Assembly (NCBI GenBank): GCA_037577475.1
Contig: CM075204.1
Location: 6,522,855 to 6,586,854, forward strand
Reading direction: 5' to 3'
Source: Chaunax sp. Z400
Taxonomy: Eukaryota; Chordata; Actinopteri; Lophiiformes; Chaunacidae
Length of the DNA stretch: 64,000 nucleotides
Within the stretch, counting starts at the first letter, position 1; each line of letters starts with the position of its first letter. The notes under the pieces are model-generated. The model worked only from the letters and a program-made list of their open reading frames with translations, was not told the DNA's origin and ran no database searches. Positions 50,922 to 61,340 of this stretch are shown in pieces. A program made the position numbers and the translations under genes.

Positions 50922-52590
50922 TTGGAAGCAGACATGTTCCCCTCTCAGGTCTGTGGTCATAACTGTGCCAGGATACTGGCTTGTGTAAGACACATGAGAA
51001 TTCATAAAAATACACCTAATTTAACTTTTAAGTGTGTTTTGCCAGATTGCAGACGGACTTTTCAAAACTTTTACACTTTTAAGTGTCACACTTACAGACA
51101 TGAAGACAAATGTGTGGTTAGGCCTAGGTTGTGTGGTTGAACTAACATGTCATATTGACTTCTGCAGTGCAGTGTGTGAGAACTTGACGGCCTTTTACGC
51201 TCATTTGAAAATACACATCAGAGAAGGGAAAACAGTTGCTTGTCCTTATCGACACTGTGACAAGAGCTTTACAGTTTTATCCACATTTACGTCACACGTT
51301 AGCAGGAAACTTAAAAATCGTGCTGAGGAAAATCTGGTTGATTCAATTGTGAATCCTGGTATCTTCCATGTTAGTGAACAAGAGCAGTCTGGTGTGCAGA
51401 TTGATCCTTCCAGTGATGCAGGTGATGAGCTATCAGAGGTTTATGCAGAATATGCTGATGAATCCCAGTTCTTGACAAATGTAGCCCTGTTTTATTTGAA
51501 ACTGCAAGCAAAGCTGTTGCTTCCCTCCTCCGTCATTCAGACAATTCTTGAAGATTTTCAGGAAATACATGACATGAGCCAGTCACATTTGCTTTTCAAA
51601 CTGAAAGAGAAGTTGGTTACACTTGATATTTCAGAAGCTGACACAAGCAATGTGATCAGTGTCTTCAGGATCTCTTTAGGGCCTGCAACACTCAGTCACT
51701 GAAAACTGACCAGAAAAGAAAAACTGTTTTCAAGAACAGCTTCAACTATGTTGAGCCAGTTCAGATCTGTCGAGGTCAGAGTGAGGAAGGCAAAGAGTGT
51801 TTTGCTCAGTATGTTCCCATTAAACAAACGATTGAATCTCTCTTTCGTTGTGAGTCTGTGTGGGAACAATAGAAGCAGTTACACTCCAGTATCGGTTCTA
51901 ACGATATTCTTCGGGATGTGTGGGACGGCAGAAATATTGCAGAGAATGTGTTCTTTCATACAGAGAGCTCATCATTGAGCTTAATCCTGTATCAGGATGC
52001 ATTTGAAGTGGTAAACCCACTAGGATCTGGAAAGAAAAAATACAAGATACTTGCAATGTATTTCACTCTTGCAGATTTAATGCCACACAATAGATCAAGC
52101 ACAGATCACATGCAACTTGTTCTTCTCTGCAGAGAACAGGACTGAAAGTATTTTGGTCAAGACTTGGTTATGGGCTCCCTGGTCAATGACCTTAAAGATC
52201 TTGAGCTCAATGGCATTACCATGTCTGATGGAAAGGTCTACAAGGGAGCTTTGTGTGCCATTGCAGGGGATAACCTAGGCTCACATAACATACGAGGCTT
52301 CATTGAGAATTTCAGCAGGAGTTCACACTTCTGCAGATATTGTGAGATCATAATGCAGATCCCCTTATCCAGGGCAGTAAATTCACAATGTAGTCGTACA
52401 GTGATCATGTTCAGTGTTGTGAAGGACAGCCTTCATCGAGTGGAGGTGTTAAATTTGACTCTCTGTTTAATACGCTCACATACTTCCATGTATGCTAGCC
52501 AGGGTTACCTCCGTGTCTTGGCCATGATCTTTTTGAAGGTATTGTATCCTCTGATCTGGCATTGTACATTAACCATCTTGTTAAGGTAGA
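50922..52590 (+). pseudogene. C2H2/transposase-like multicopy family, copy 3 (decayed)
   Basis: A third relative of the family at 26816 and 33198, from a distinct subgroup. It has C2H2-like fingers (CVLPDCRRTFQNFYTFKCH; CPYRHCDKSFTVLSTFTSHV), a linker (LKLQAKLLLPSSVIQTILED), then blocks in shifted frames: DAFEVVNPLGSGKKKYKILA, MQLVLLCREQD, FGQDLVMGSLVNDLKDLELN, CAIAGDNLGSHNIRGFIENF and HFCRYCEI. VNPLGS, GDNLG and HFCRYC align with ANPLGS, GDNLG and HFCRLC of copy 1. An in-frame stop at 52143, frameshifts and loss of the C-terminal half make it a relic. The unit B right flank leads straight into it, so 50133-50921 may hold its 5' region. Confidence 0.7.
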
Positions 52591-53049
52591 TAACATTTCA
52601 GCCATATTTATAGATTCACATCCCACTCCTTTTACCTCTAGGTTACTCTCACCCAGTGTCTTCTAATTGCTGACCTTTTGGTTTGTTTTACTCATTAAAA
52701 AGAATCACACTATGGCATTCATAATATGAATGTCTGTTCCCTACAGGTGTCTGCCACCCCAGCTGATGTTGAGACAACCCTCACTCTACCTGCAAGTCCT
52801 TGCCTGATACTGCTGGGTTTGTATTGGATTTATAGACATATTATATATCATGGCCACTGTTGTTTGAGTTTACAGATGTTTACACAAGGTGAGATGCATA
52901 CTGATGTTGGTATTACTTGAAGTTTCAGATGGAACAGGGCAAGTCACTATTGGACACTGGATGATCTCGCTTGAGGGACTGATGAGGCATTGTTATTTAC
53001 ATTCCCTTTCTGGAGTTATTTTGACTAATTATTTTGTTTGTTGCTGTTT
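52591..53049 (+). other. Spacer with one exon-like stretch
   Basis: An AG at 52744-52745 precedes an open stretch reading VSATPADVETTLTLPASPCL and a possible GT donor near 52819. It may be a remnant exon of the preceding family or of another repeat. I do not recognise the rest. Confidence 0.3.
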
Positions 53050-53318
53050 TATAGTGGCAATACTTGAATCAATGTAAAGAGAGGAAGAATGATCAGCAAC
53101 GTTTTCCTGACGACGCTGTTATCGCTGCTGTGAAAAAGTTTGTCACCTCCACTGGTGCAGATTTCAACATGAACATGCAGGCTTTTGTTTATTGCTGGCA
53201 AAAGTGCATAGCTAATGGTGGTCACTATGTGGAAAAATGGCGTTTTGTAGCTAAGAACTTGCCCTATCCAGTGGTGTTATTGTGTTCCATGTATCAGATG
53301 CAGTTTCAGTGCAAATAA
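53050..53318 (+). mobile_element. Mariner-type transposase C-terminal remnant
   Basis: The open frame has FPDDAVIAAVKKFVTSTGAD and WQKCIANGGHYVEKWRF, which fits the C-terminus of mariner-type transposases, where a W-x-K-C-I-x-x-G-G-x-Y-V-E-K pattern is usual. There is no catalytic core and no terminal repeat. Family-level assignment is from recall of the pattern only. Confidence 0.5.
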
Positions 53319-53699
53319 ATAGGAGGTATTAGTAGGTGACCCTAATAGTACAGTTTGTTTTCCAAATGTTGCAAATGATTCATATTTTCAAACTGTTCTT
53401 ACTGATTTATAGAATCCATTGCAGTCAATTTATATATTGCAGATATGCAGAGATTTTATTTTGTTAACTCAAAATATTTTTGGGTTGTTTCTCTGGGTTG
53501 TCCAGAGAAACAAGTTTTTGTTGTTGTTATTTTTTTTACAGTAGTGGTATTTATGTTGACACTGCCATTGTAAATAAAAGTGTTTGTTTTATATCCTTTC
53601 TAATGTTTATTACTTATTTTGCAAAATTTCCATAATATATTTTTAAAAAGATATCTGCAGCCCACAGAACAATAAAGTTCTAACGTGAATTGCATTGAA

Positions 53700-53960
53700 G
53701 ATGCATGGATAAGATAACCAGAATATTACTGTAAAATCAAATAATCACATAAATATACTGTAATTCATTTTTACTGTAATACACTGTGAAATCATTCGAC
53801 ATACTGTAGATTTACAGTATATTGCTGTCGTCTCTGCTGCCTGTATTTTACCGTAAATTTAAAAAAATACAGAAATATACTGTATCTAATTTTTACAGTA
53901 ACATGCTGTGAGGTCATTTCACGGTAAGAATTGTAAAATTATTTGCAGTGTTGCATTAAC
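53700..53960. repeat. TACTGT/ACAGTA-rich interspersed repeat
   Basis: A dense series of TACTGTAAAAT, TTTACAGTA and TTTACTGTAA words in both orientations over about 260 bp, with imperfect self-complementarity. It looks like a short non-autonomous element; no TIR pair could be fixed. Confidence 0.5.
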
Positions 53961-54249
53961 ATGAAGTTTTTATTGCTATATGAAGCTCAGGGGTTAGATG
54001 TAACTGTAATTTCATGTACTGTACTTGTACTTTATGTGAGTATTTCCATTTCTTACTGTTTTATACAGTAGTGGAGTAATTGATTGGAATCTACAGCCAC
54101 TCTTTTAATGCTAATTTTCTGTCGGACTGAATGAGGTAGTAAAAAACAACAATGAGGATTACCGGGTGCTCACGGTTATGAAAGTGTAAACTCCAGGTGA
54201 AGCCAGGTGCTCTAGAAGTTATAATGGTAACCTGTAGAAAAAGGAAAGC

Positions 54250-54960
54250 CTCTATGCTTACTTCAGGCACACCAGCATCGAGACAAGGATTTAGTTCAAA
54301 TGCCTTTATTGATTAGGGCAGGAAAAGTCTCACGGTGTCTCAAAATGAGGAAAACGCCGACCGGTTTCAACCCTCAACAGGTCTTCTTCAGGGCGTGACT
54401 GGAAAGAGGTGTAAACCTGAGTGGAAGGCAGAGGTTCCTTATATAGACATATGATATCAAGAACGCTCAGTCAGCATGTCACACAATAGATATACAACAA
54501 TACATGATGTGATATTGAAATCAATTATAAACACAGCTATAAATATGAAACATTTACAAATCTCCCATCACTTATATCACTTCCTGGTTACACATATAAC
54601 AATAATAAAAGCCTCAATGACATCAGCAACAACGACAAGAATTCTTCAGTTTACAAAAACGCTGTGAATGCTGTGTGTTCATGAAGGTCTGGATACACCA
54701 GAGCATTGAATTTAAAATCCAATAAGTCTCTCTGGAGTCATTTATTCAGACCATCACCCCTCTGACTGACTGCTCCACAAACTCAATGCCCTCCACTTTC
54801 ATAAGATGATCTACATGATTGTTTTTAATGCCATGTTTGTGTCTCCACTCTGTCTTTTAACCTCCTCTTGGTGCGTCCAATACAAAAACATTCACATGGT
54901 CCAGTGAGGCGGAATGCCATTTCCTAACAATCTGACACTTTAAGGGAGAATAAAAATGGA
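54250..54960 (-). mobile_element. Penelope-like retroelement, 3' end with GIY-YIG C-terminus
   Basis: Read on the minus strand, CECFCIGRTKRRLKDRV, then after a one-base shift WRHKHGIKNNHVDHLMKVEG, IEFVEQSVRGV, and RETYWILKFNALVYPDLHEH with a stop near 54660 match the GIY-YIG endonuclease tail unique to Penelope-like elements. The RT domain is missing. The following 3' region (toward 54250) contains a candidate hammerhead ribozyme and an AATAAAGGC poly(A)-type signal at about 54305-54313. Confidence 0.7.
54354..54396 (-). ncRNA. Candidate hammerhead ribozyme of the Penelope-like element
   Basis: On the minus strand the order is ACGCC, CUGAAGA, a 4-bp stem II (GACC with GGUU, one G-U pair, preceded by one extra A), GAAA, CCG, then GUC and GGCGU. 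ACGCC and GGCGU pair perfectly as stem I. CUGANGA, GAAA and a GUC cleavage triplet are the hammerhead core. Stem III would be very short, as reported for ribozymes of Penelope-like elements. Confidence 0.55.
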
Positions 54961-55316
54961 GGCTGCCTCATCAATGCAGCTCAGCTAAAGGCTGAGCAGG
55001 TTGTGGCGTTTCTGTTCATTTTCACATTTTAGTGGCCCCACTTTTCCTTCACCTTCCCATGATGCTCTGCTGGTTACACTTAAGTTTACAGTACATTCCT
55101 GTAAATAATGGCGTTCTCTTAAAGTGCTGTAATCCTGTATTATTTCTCCCAGACTGCATTGCAGTTTACTGCAGGTCACTGTATGATATGAACACAGAAG
55201 AATAGTGTTCAGATTTGACTGTAAATTGACATCAGTTTCACAGCACAGCTCACTCCTGCTGCTATGTGTAATGAATTATAGGCTGAATGTAAGAACTTCT
55301 TTTATTCTCATTGTAG

Positions 55317-55646
55317 ACAACCATCATTGCCATCCAGTTTAATGGAGGGGTCGTGTTGGGGTCTGATTCCAGTGTCTGCAGGGTAAGTTAGTGCGAGCAT
55401 GTGAGTCTTTATTAAGACCCCACTGATCCTTAAGCATCTCAAGTATCATCCTCTTTCTACCTCTGAAGATTTCCTTACAAACACTTTTCTCTTGGTATCA
55501 TCTCCCTCCATCCAGGGACTCAGTGGTGAACAGGGTGATGAACAAGCTGTCTCACTCCATGACAGGATCTACTGCGCTCTGTCCGGCTCTGCATTAGACG
55601 CTCAGAGCATCGCTGAGATTGTCACCTACCAGCTAGATGTTCACAG
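55317..55646 (+). pseudogene. Proteasome subunit beta (psmb9-like) fragment, two exons
   Basis: Exon 55317-55382 starts at the catalytic Thr1 (TTIIAIQFNGGVVLGSDS) behind an AG acceptor, as in PSMB6/PSMB9 genes. Exon 55516-55646 ends SLHDRIYCALSGSALDAQSI and beyond to a GT donor. PSMB9 (LMP2) is the caspase-like immunoproteasome subunit. The pre-Thr1 exon and exons after residue about 65 are absent. The open frame across the junction reads SSVCRGLSGEQGDEQAVS, whereas the family sequence (VVNRVMNKLS) is present in a different frame. Two indels, of about 2 and 1 nt, therefore bracket about 45 nt, and reading the open frame would lose the catalytic Lys33. The downstream class I gene fits an MHC-region origin. 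Confidence 0.75.
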
Positions 55647-56404
55647 GTAAATGTTGGCCTTCAGACCATTTGATCAAATGCCACATAATGGCAAAGTAGT
55701 CCAGATCTGATGGGAGGTGCCTGACTCCAACCATGAGTGCATAAAAACAGCCCATAACATGAAATAGGATTTATATTAGTCAAAATGTATGTGCTCATAT
55801 CATGGGTCAGATAATATTGTTCCTTAATGGTGTAAAGGTTATTCCTGAAGTTCTCATCCAGCCACAAATAACTGAATGAAAGACCAAAAAAAGGTCCCTG
55901 AAATATTAACAGTGAGGCAAAGATTTCAACTGTAAGAGTCTAAAGATGTTTAACACTCATCACAAAGCTATTTCAGCCACTGGCAGCTGAAATCTAAACA
56001 TATCAGTTTTGTATTGCCTTCAAAAGTGTCCATTCATCTAAAGCACAGAGCACAGCTTTTGTCTCTCTTTCTTTATATGGGAGACTCATGTTACATTTAC
56101 AGCTGGATTTATTGGAAAACACTGACAAAAGTCCTCCCATCCACAACAACACAACATTCTCCAAGAAGATAAGCTTAACAAGTAAATACAAATAAATATT
56201 TATGAAAAATAGATGTGTAAAAACAGTCATAAATTAATTAAAATCAGAGGTGTGCAGCTTTGTCATCATACTATTCTTCCTCTCTATAGATTCAGAATGA
56301 AGTTTCTGAATACTTTTCCATTTTAAGGCCATTATATGTTTGACATGTGACAGACAGAAATGTTGAAAAGGTTTGTTTCCTTAGATTTACTGAAATATCT
56401 CAAT
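55647..56404. other. Non-coding, no further proteasome exon found
   Basis: I looked for the next proteasome beta exon (family EPPLV...YKYRE region) and saw none. The stretch is AT-rich with short chance frames. Confidence 0.5.
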
Positions 56405-56930
56405 GGTATAGAGTTAAGGTCAGATTTACCCAAACATGATCCCAAAAAAGTTGTGACTCTGTGTGAAATACAATAAAATAAGACAGAATGGGATCATTTG
56501 CTAATCCTTTTGACATATACTCAGCTGAAAACAGAATAAAGACAAAGTATTTCATGTTTTAAAAATATGCTTATTGTGAAGTTGATGCCAGCAACATGTT
56601 TCAAACCAGTTGGGACAGAATCAACAAAAGACTGGAGAAGTTGTTTAATGCTCCAAAACACCTGATTGGACCATTCCACAGGTAAAGAGGTTCATTGGTA
56701 GCAGCTGATAGGATCATGAGTATGAAAGGGGCGTCGTCCAATGGCTCAGTCGTTCACAAGCAAAGATGAGACGAGGTTCGCTCTGTGAAACACATGATTG
56801 TATAAAAGATATTCCTACATGGGATCTGGAAGACTTTGGAAAACTGTTGTCCATAAACACTGTTTGTTTGCAGATGATTGAATTCTGTCTTTATTGACAT
56901 TTTACTTTTGTTCAAATCTGGGTTGTATGA
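56405..56930 (+). mobile_element. Internally deleted Tc1-related transposon
   Basis: The left part (CCCAAAAAAGTTG, GATGCCAGCAACATGTTTCA, CATTCCACAGGT, GGCTCAGTCGTTCACAAGCA) is the 5' region of a common fish Tc1-related element. It jumps to a transposase piece (KDI-x-TW-x-x-DFGKLLSINTVC) and then to a terminal sequence, CAAATCTGGGTTGTA. Most of the transposase is gone, so it is non-autonomous. Confidence 0.65.
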
Positions 56931-58235
56931 TCACTGAGCGGCTGTACAGACCAGATAGTGGAGTTTGAGGTGAACCCATTACTTTGCTGGCCTGATTGGT
57001 TATACGTGACAGTTTTGTTTTCTGTTTGATGGTGAGGGACTTATACCAGGATGTAATATTGAAGGTGCGGATGGAGTCGATGAGTCAGCGGTAGACTACA
57101 GTTAAAATGTCCTTGTTGACATTAAAAGATCCCAGTTTCCACAGCTGTTTTGTTTTTTTGTACACATAGTCTGTGTGTTGTGTAAAGGACAGGCAGGTGT
57201 CTATCTCTGCACCCAGGTATTTAAAAGACTGGAGCTGCTCTACCAGCTGACCCTGGATAGTGAGCGGCTGGAAAAGAGGTGATGGGTTTTTTCCTCTGCC
57301 CCCACAGCACAGCTCCTTGGTCTTTGTGGTATTTAGTTCCAGTGAGTTTTGACTGAATGTTTGAACCAGGTTGTTGACTGTTTGCTGGTATTGGGACAGA
57401 GCATGGGTGTCAGTCAGGTGAGCCACCAGGGCCATGTCATCTGCATACTTAAAAAGTGACATTCCTTCACTGTTACAGGAGATGTTATTGGTGTAGACAG
57501 AGAAGAGAATGGGGGATAAAACACGACCCTGGGGGAGCCCTGTGTTTAAAACCAACTTACTGGATTTAAAACCATTTAAAAGCATTTGTTGTGGTCTGTC
57601 CTTTAAATAACTGTTTATCCATAAAATCAGTGTCGGGTGAACCTGAAGGTCAGAGAGGCAGTGAAAGGTGTTTGTGTGTACAGTATTAAAAGCAGAAGAG
57701 AAGTCCATGAATACAATCCTAGTGTGTGGGTGTGCAGAGTCCATGTGCTTGGTGACAGTGTCTAAAAGCATGAGACTTGCATCTTCTACACCGCGTTTTG
57801 CCGTCGAACTGAAGTGGATCCGGTTTGACAGCATGTCGGCCAAGTGGTCACACACTACCCTCTCCAGGCATTTACACAGGACAGATGTCAGGGCCACTGG
57901 CCTGAAGTCCTTCAGGTCCTTAGCATGTGTCTTTTTAGGGACAGGGATTATAGTGGATTCCTTCCACTGGTTGGGGACACATCCGGAGTCCAGAAGGTGC
58001 TGGAACAGCCTGGTGAGGACCCCCCCTAGCTGTGTGGAGCAGTCTGTGAGCACCCTGCCTCTGAGTCTGTCAGGGCCAGAGGCCTTGTGTGGGTTCACCC
58101 TGTGCAGGATGGAGGTCAGCTGTTCATCAACAGTGAGGGTTTCGTGGGGGGAGCTGGGGGTTGGGCATATCCAGTTGGTGGTCGTGCTGCGGCTGTTAAA
58201 ACGGCTCACGTGTGTCTTTTGTTGTACTGTCAAGA
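56931..58235 (-). mobile_element. Non-LTR retrotransposon RT (Rex1/CR1-like), 5'-truncated
   Basis: A 382-codon frame (57085-58233) with successive RT motifs: HKASGPDRLRGRVL, NQWKESTIIPVPKK, DFRPVALTSVLCKCLE, RIVFMDFSSAFNTV (first catalytic Asp), TGLPQGRVLSPILFSVYTN, FKYADDMALVA (YADD box) and SFKYLGAEID. A TGA at the end of the frame interrupts it; the same frame continues LIDSIRTFNITSWYKSLTIK to about 56935, the usual C-terminal region. The endonuclease domain is absent, as in typical 5' truncation. Confidence 0.85.
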
Positions 58236-58510
58236 TATTTCAGCAAAATTCTCTCCATAGATTTCATAATCACTGATGTAAGGGCTATAGGTCTAAAATC
58301 CTTATGTTCTTTAGGTAAAGGTTTTATATGTGAAGTTGTCCATAGCAGAGGGACAGTGTGTGTCTATAGAAGCCTGACAAAGTTCTTTAGAAGATAAGGA
58401 CTGTATTCATCTGGCCCAGCCGCTTTCTTGGTGTTAGTATGTTTAAATGTTTTCCTGATATCTTCAGCTGTGACAATAATTCTGTTTGAAGTAGCAGGTG
58501 TAACAGTTTT
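58236..58510 (-). mobile_element. Second LINE RT fragment joined to the first
   Basis: On the minus strand, TKKAAGPDEYSPYLLKNFVR, a stop, then KPLPKEHKDFRPIALTSVIM and KSMERILLKYLDS. This repeats the same RT motifs that start the neighbouring element (KASGPD, DFRPVALTS) but differs in sequence, so it comes from another LINE copy or subfamily. Confidence 0.7.
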
Positions 58511-58729
58511 AAGTTTAAGAAAGATTAAGTTTCAGACAGACATCCAAAAAATCAAGTAGCAAAAATCTTCAGAGGTGTTTAAGCCAAAGCGTCTGTGACA
58601 GGGTCAAAATGCATGCCATTATTGTTTTTATATTTACTTTCATATTGTCAGAGTGCTGTGTTTCTGTGTTTTTATTTGCATGCTTTGAGTAACATTTTAC
58701 CTGGTTTGCTGTGGGTTTGGTTATATTTT

Positions 58730-59560
58730 ATTCTTAATCTTTGTTTGTAGTGTGGGGAGTGTTTTCTGCAGTGTTTTTTAATTGACTGATGACCCTGGAG
58801 CGCCACGTCCACACCTTCACCATCGGCCTAATTATTGAATGAGCGACAGGTGCGGAAGGGAGGAGATACCGAGGGCTTTTAGGGAAGCAGCACGGAGGAG
58901 CAGACAGAGAACGCGGATCACAGCAGACGCTGGAGGAAAGAAGCTGACCGCGAAGCAGCCCTCCCGAGAACCACAACCGAGCCACGGGATACTGCAGCGG
59001 GGAGACGTGCAGCAGCGAGTGTCCGCCAACGCCGTTCTCCTCAGGCCTGGGCCGGCAGTTGGAGATCTGCCGCCCAGGAAAATCGTGAGAACCCTCTGAC
59101 ATTCGGGGAGGCACAGCAGGCGAGGAAGGGAGTCGTTCAGGGAGCCGGTGCAGCAGGGAACACACTACTCACCGTTGTTCTATTTCCCCCGCAGGTACAA
59201 CGCCATCCGGACGCCTTGGCTCAGCGAGGGCGGAGCGCAAGAGTGGCGGCGGAGGACACGGGAGGAGTCGCTGGTTTGGAGTCGGACTTGGAACTTTTAT
59301 TGAATTTTAGATCGGACTTTTATAGCACATTTTACAGGCCTGTTTTAGCGTTTAGTTTAGCATTATTAGGTAGCTTCGGTATTATTGTTAGTGTATTTGG
59401 GTGGTACCATCCCTGTTTTATATTTGTTTGTGTAATAAATTGAACTTTCATTTGAGCTCCTCTCCTGCTGGTTTTTAACTCTGCTCACCCCTGATTTTTA
59501 GATAACCTGCGAGCCTGTTTAGAGTCCTAGGCTCTAGTAATTCCTAGGTGGCGTTGTCGG
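58730..59560 (+). other. GC-rich island followed by AATAAA; possible LTR or unknown transcript
   Basis: Positions 58800-59280 are much richer in G+C and CpG than the surroundings, with a possible 3' splice site (CCCCCGCAG at 59187-59195) and AATAAA at 59434. Frames of 75-143 codons on both strands resemble nothing known. An LTR with R-U5-like polyadenylation or a non-coding exon are both plausible; I cannot decide. Confidence 0.35.
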
Positions 59561-61109
59561 TATTGGCAATATAATTAATTAGCCTAAATCTAAATTATAG
59601 CCCCATTTTAGTCGTAAGGTCGGGCCACACGTCTGAACCACAAAGGTGACTGAAGGATCTAGAAGACTGGATGTCAGAGCCGGGGTTTCATGCTGCACTG
59701 GTTGGTTGGTGATGAGCTCCAGGTGAGTGGAGCCACAGCTGCAGGTTGTCAGGCTGAGAGGGCAACCAGCCGGACAACCCAGTGTACACAAACACAGACC
59801 GACAAAAACACGAGGAGGGAGAGGCAGAACAGATATCCTAACACAAATAAAGTCCAACTTAAACTCTATCTGCTCACTAAAGGAATGAATAGATCAGAGG
59901 AAGATAGAAACAATGGCTCCAGAACGAAATATAGAGCTGGAGACTTATTATTGAAAACTACAGTATGAACTGATGTGTAAAAGGTTGAGAAGAAATGAGA
60001 CAAATTCCAAAGGAAACCACTTCAATGTAGACATTTAGTGATAAAGTCAGGTATTGATCAGCAGGAAGAGCCTTTGACAGCCAGAGTTCAAGCCTCAATG
60101 TCACAAACAGAAAGAGTCAAATAAAAGATGGGACACATGTTGCCTTGTTTGTGTCATAATCATGAATTATATTGTCTCAGCTGAAGAAGAGAAGTAAACA
60201 TGTGAGTTTTATTCATTAAACATAAATTCTACAACCTTTTATAAAGTGCTTCACAAACAGGAACATAAACGGCGTCACAGCAAGAGCGAAAAGAAGAAGA
60301 GCATCAGGTGTTCAAACATCAACAGTGGTGTTACGTTTCTGTTGGTCCAGCAGTTTTCAGCGTCCACAGCTCCAGATCAGCTCAGAGACATTTCTCCTGA
60401 AGGACAGAGCTGATCTGATCTGATGTTGGTGTTGAAGAAGCTCTCTGACTCTCTGTCTGCTTTGTCTCATTTATTGCTTCTTGGTTTCATGTCAAACACT
60501 GAGGTAGAATATTGTTAATGGAAACTATCTGCTGTTTTTTTATATTGTCTCTTCTGATAGTCGGCCTCATTTGTGCCAAGACCAGTGAGTGGGCCTGAAG
60601 TGAACCGTGCTGACAGATCAATAAAATCCCTTAGTGGATATGGCCTTCACAGAGGATCTCAGATGTTCCCCTCCATCTCATTTCATCATCAGATGGTATG
60701 ATTGCTCACAGATGTGTTTAAAGTAACACATGCTAACAGTCCACACTGAGAAACTGTACTGCTGCACATCAGCTGCAGGGTTGAAGCATTGTGGAGCTCC
60801 TCACCACATTTACTCACTATGACATGAATGAAAGCACACTTTCATTTGTTGTTTGTCGCTGATGTTCTGATCACAACTAAAGAACAATAGAAGACACGAC
60901 TGCATCCACACAAACTCCTGACAGTGACCTCTGACCTCCCAGAAAATGAAGACATTTCTGACATCACATCACATTAGGCCACAAAACATGATAGAAGATG
61001 TGAGCAGCAGAAGATTTAATCCTCCTTTCATATGAGGACAAAGTTGAGACACTAAAACAAAGGCCCACAATGTCTCCTATCCTGTGACGCTGCTTCAAAT
61101 GAGCTGATT
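59561..61109. other. Upstream intergenic region of MHC class I, no gene recognised
   Basis: No convincing exon, RNA gene or element is seen. Composition returns to the AT-rich background. Confidence 0.5.
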
Positions 61110-61200
61110 TTACTTTCACTTTTCCTTCATCGCCTCAGCGTCACTTCTACCGAGTTACAAGTGACGTTGATGCTCAGGCTAAATTCCCATTGGCTCAGAA
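61110..61200 (+). promoter_or_regulatory. MHC class I promoter: ISRE plus X-X2-Y module
   Basis: ACTTTCACTTTTCC (61112-61125) fits an interferon-stimulated response element on the reverse strand. GAGTTACAAGTGACGTTGATG (61152-61172) fits X1-X2, with TGACG (61162-61166) as the CRE-like X2. ATTGG (61189-61193) is a reversed CCAAT Y box about 20 bp further on. Order and spacing match the enhanceosome of vertebrate class I genes (RFX, CREB/ATF, NF-Y, with NLRC5). It lies about 150-230 bp before the start codon. Confidence 0.75.
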
Positions 61201-61340
61201 GGACGCGGAAGTCCGCTGCTCTCCGTGTTTTCTCCTCACTTCAGCCTTGATGGTCGGACTGGAAGCTTTATTTCTGAGTGTCCTGATAAAGAAACATGTC
61301 AGCTGTTCGTTTATCAAAGCTGCAGATGTGACAGTTCACA

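Noticed and set aside
57668..58276. 202-codon plus-strand ORF
   Set aside because: Antisense shadow of the LINE reverse transcriptase on the minus strand.
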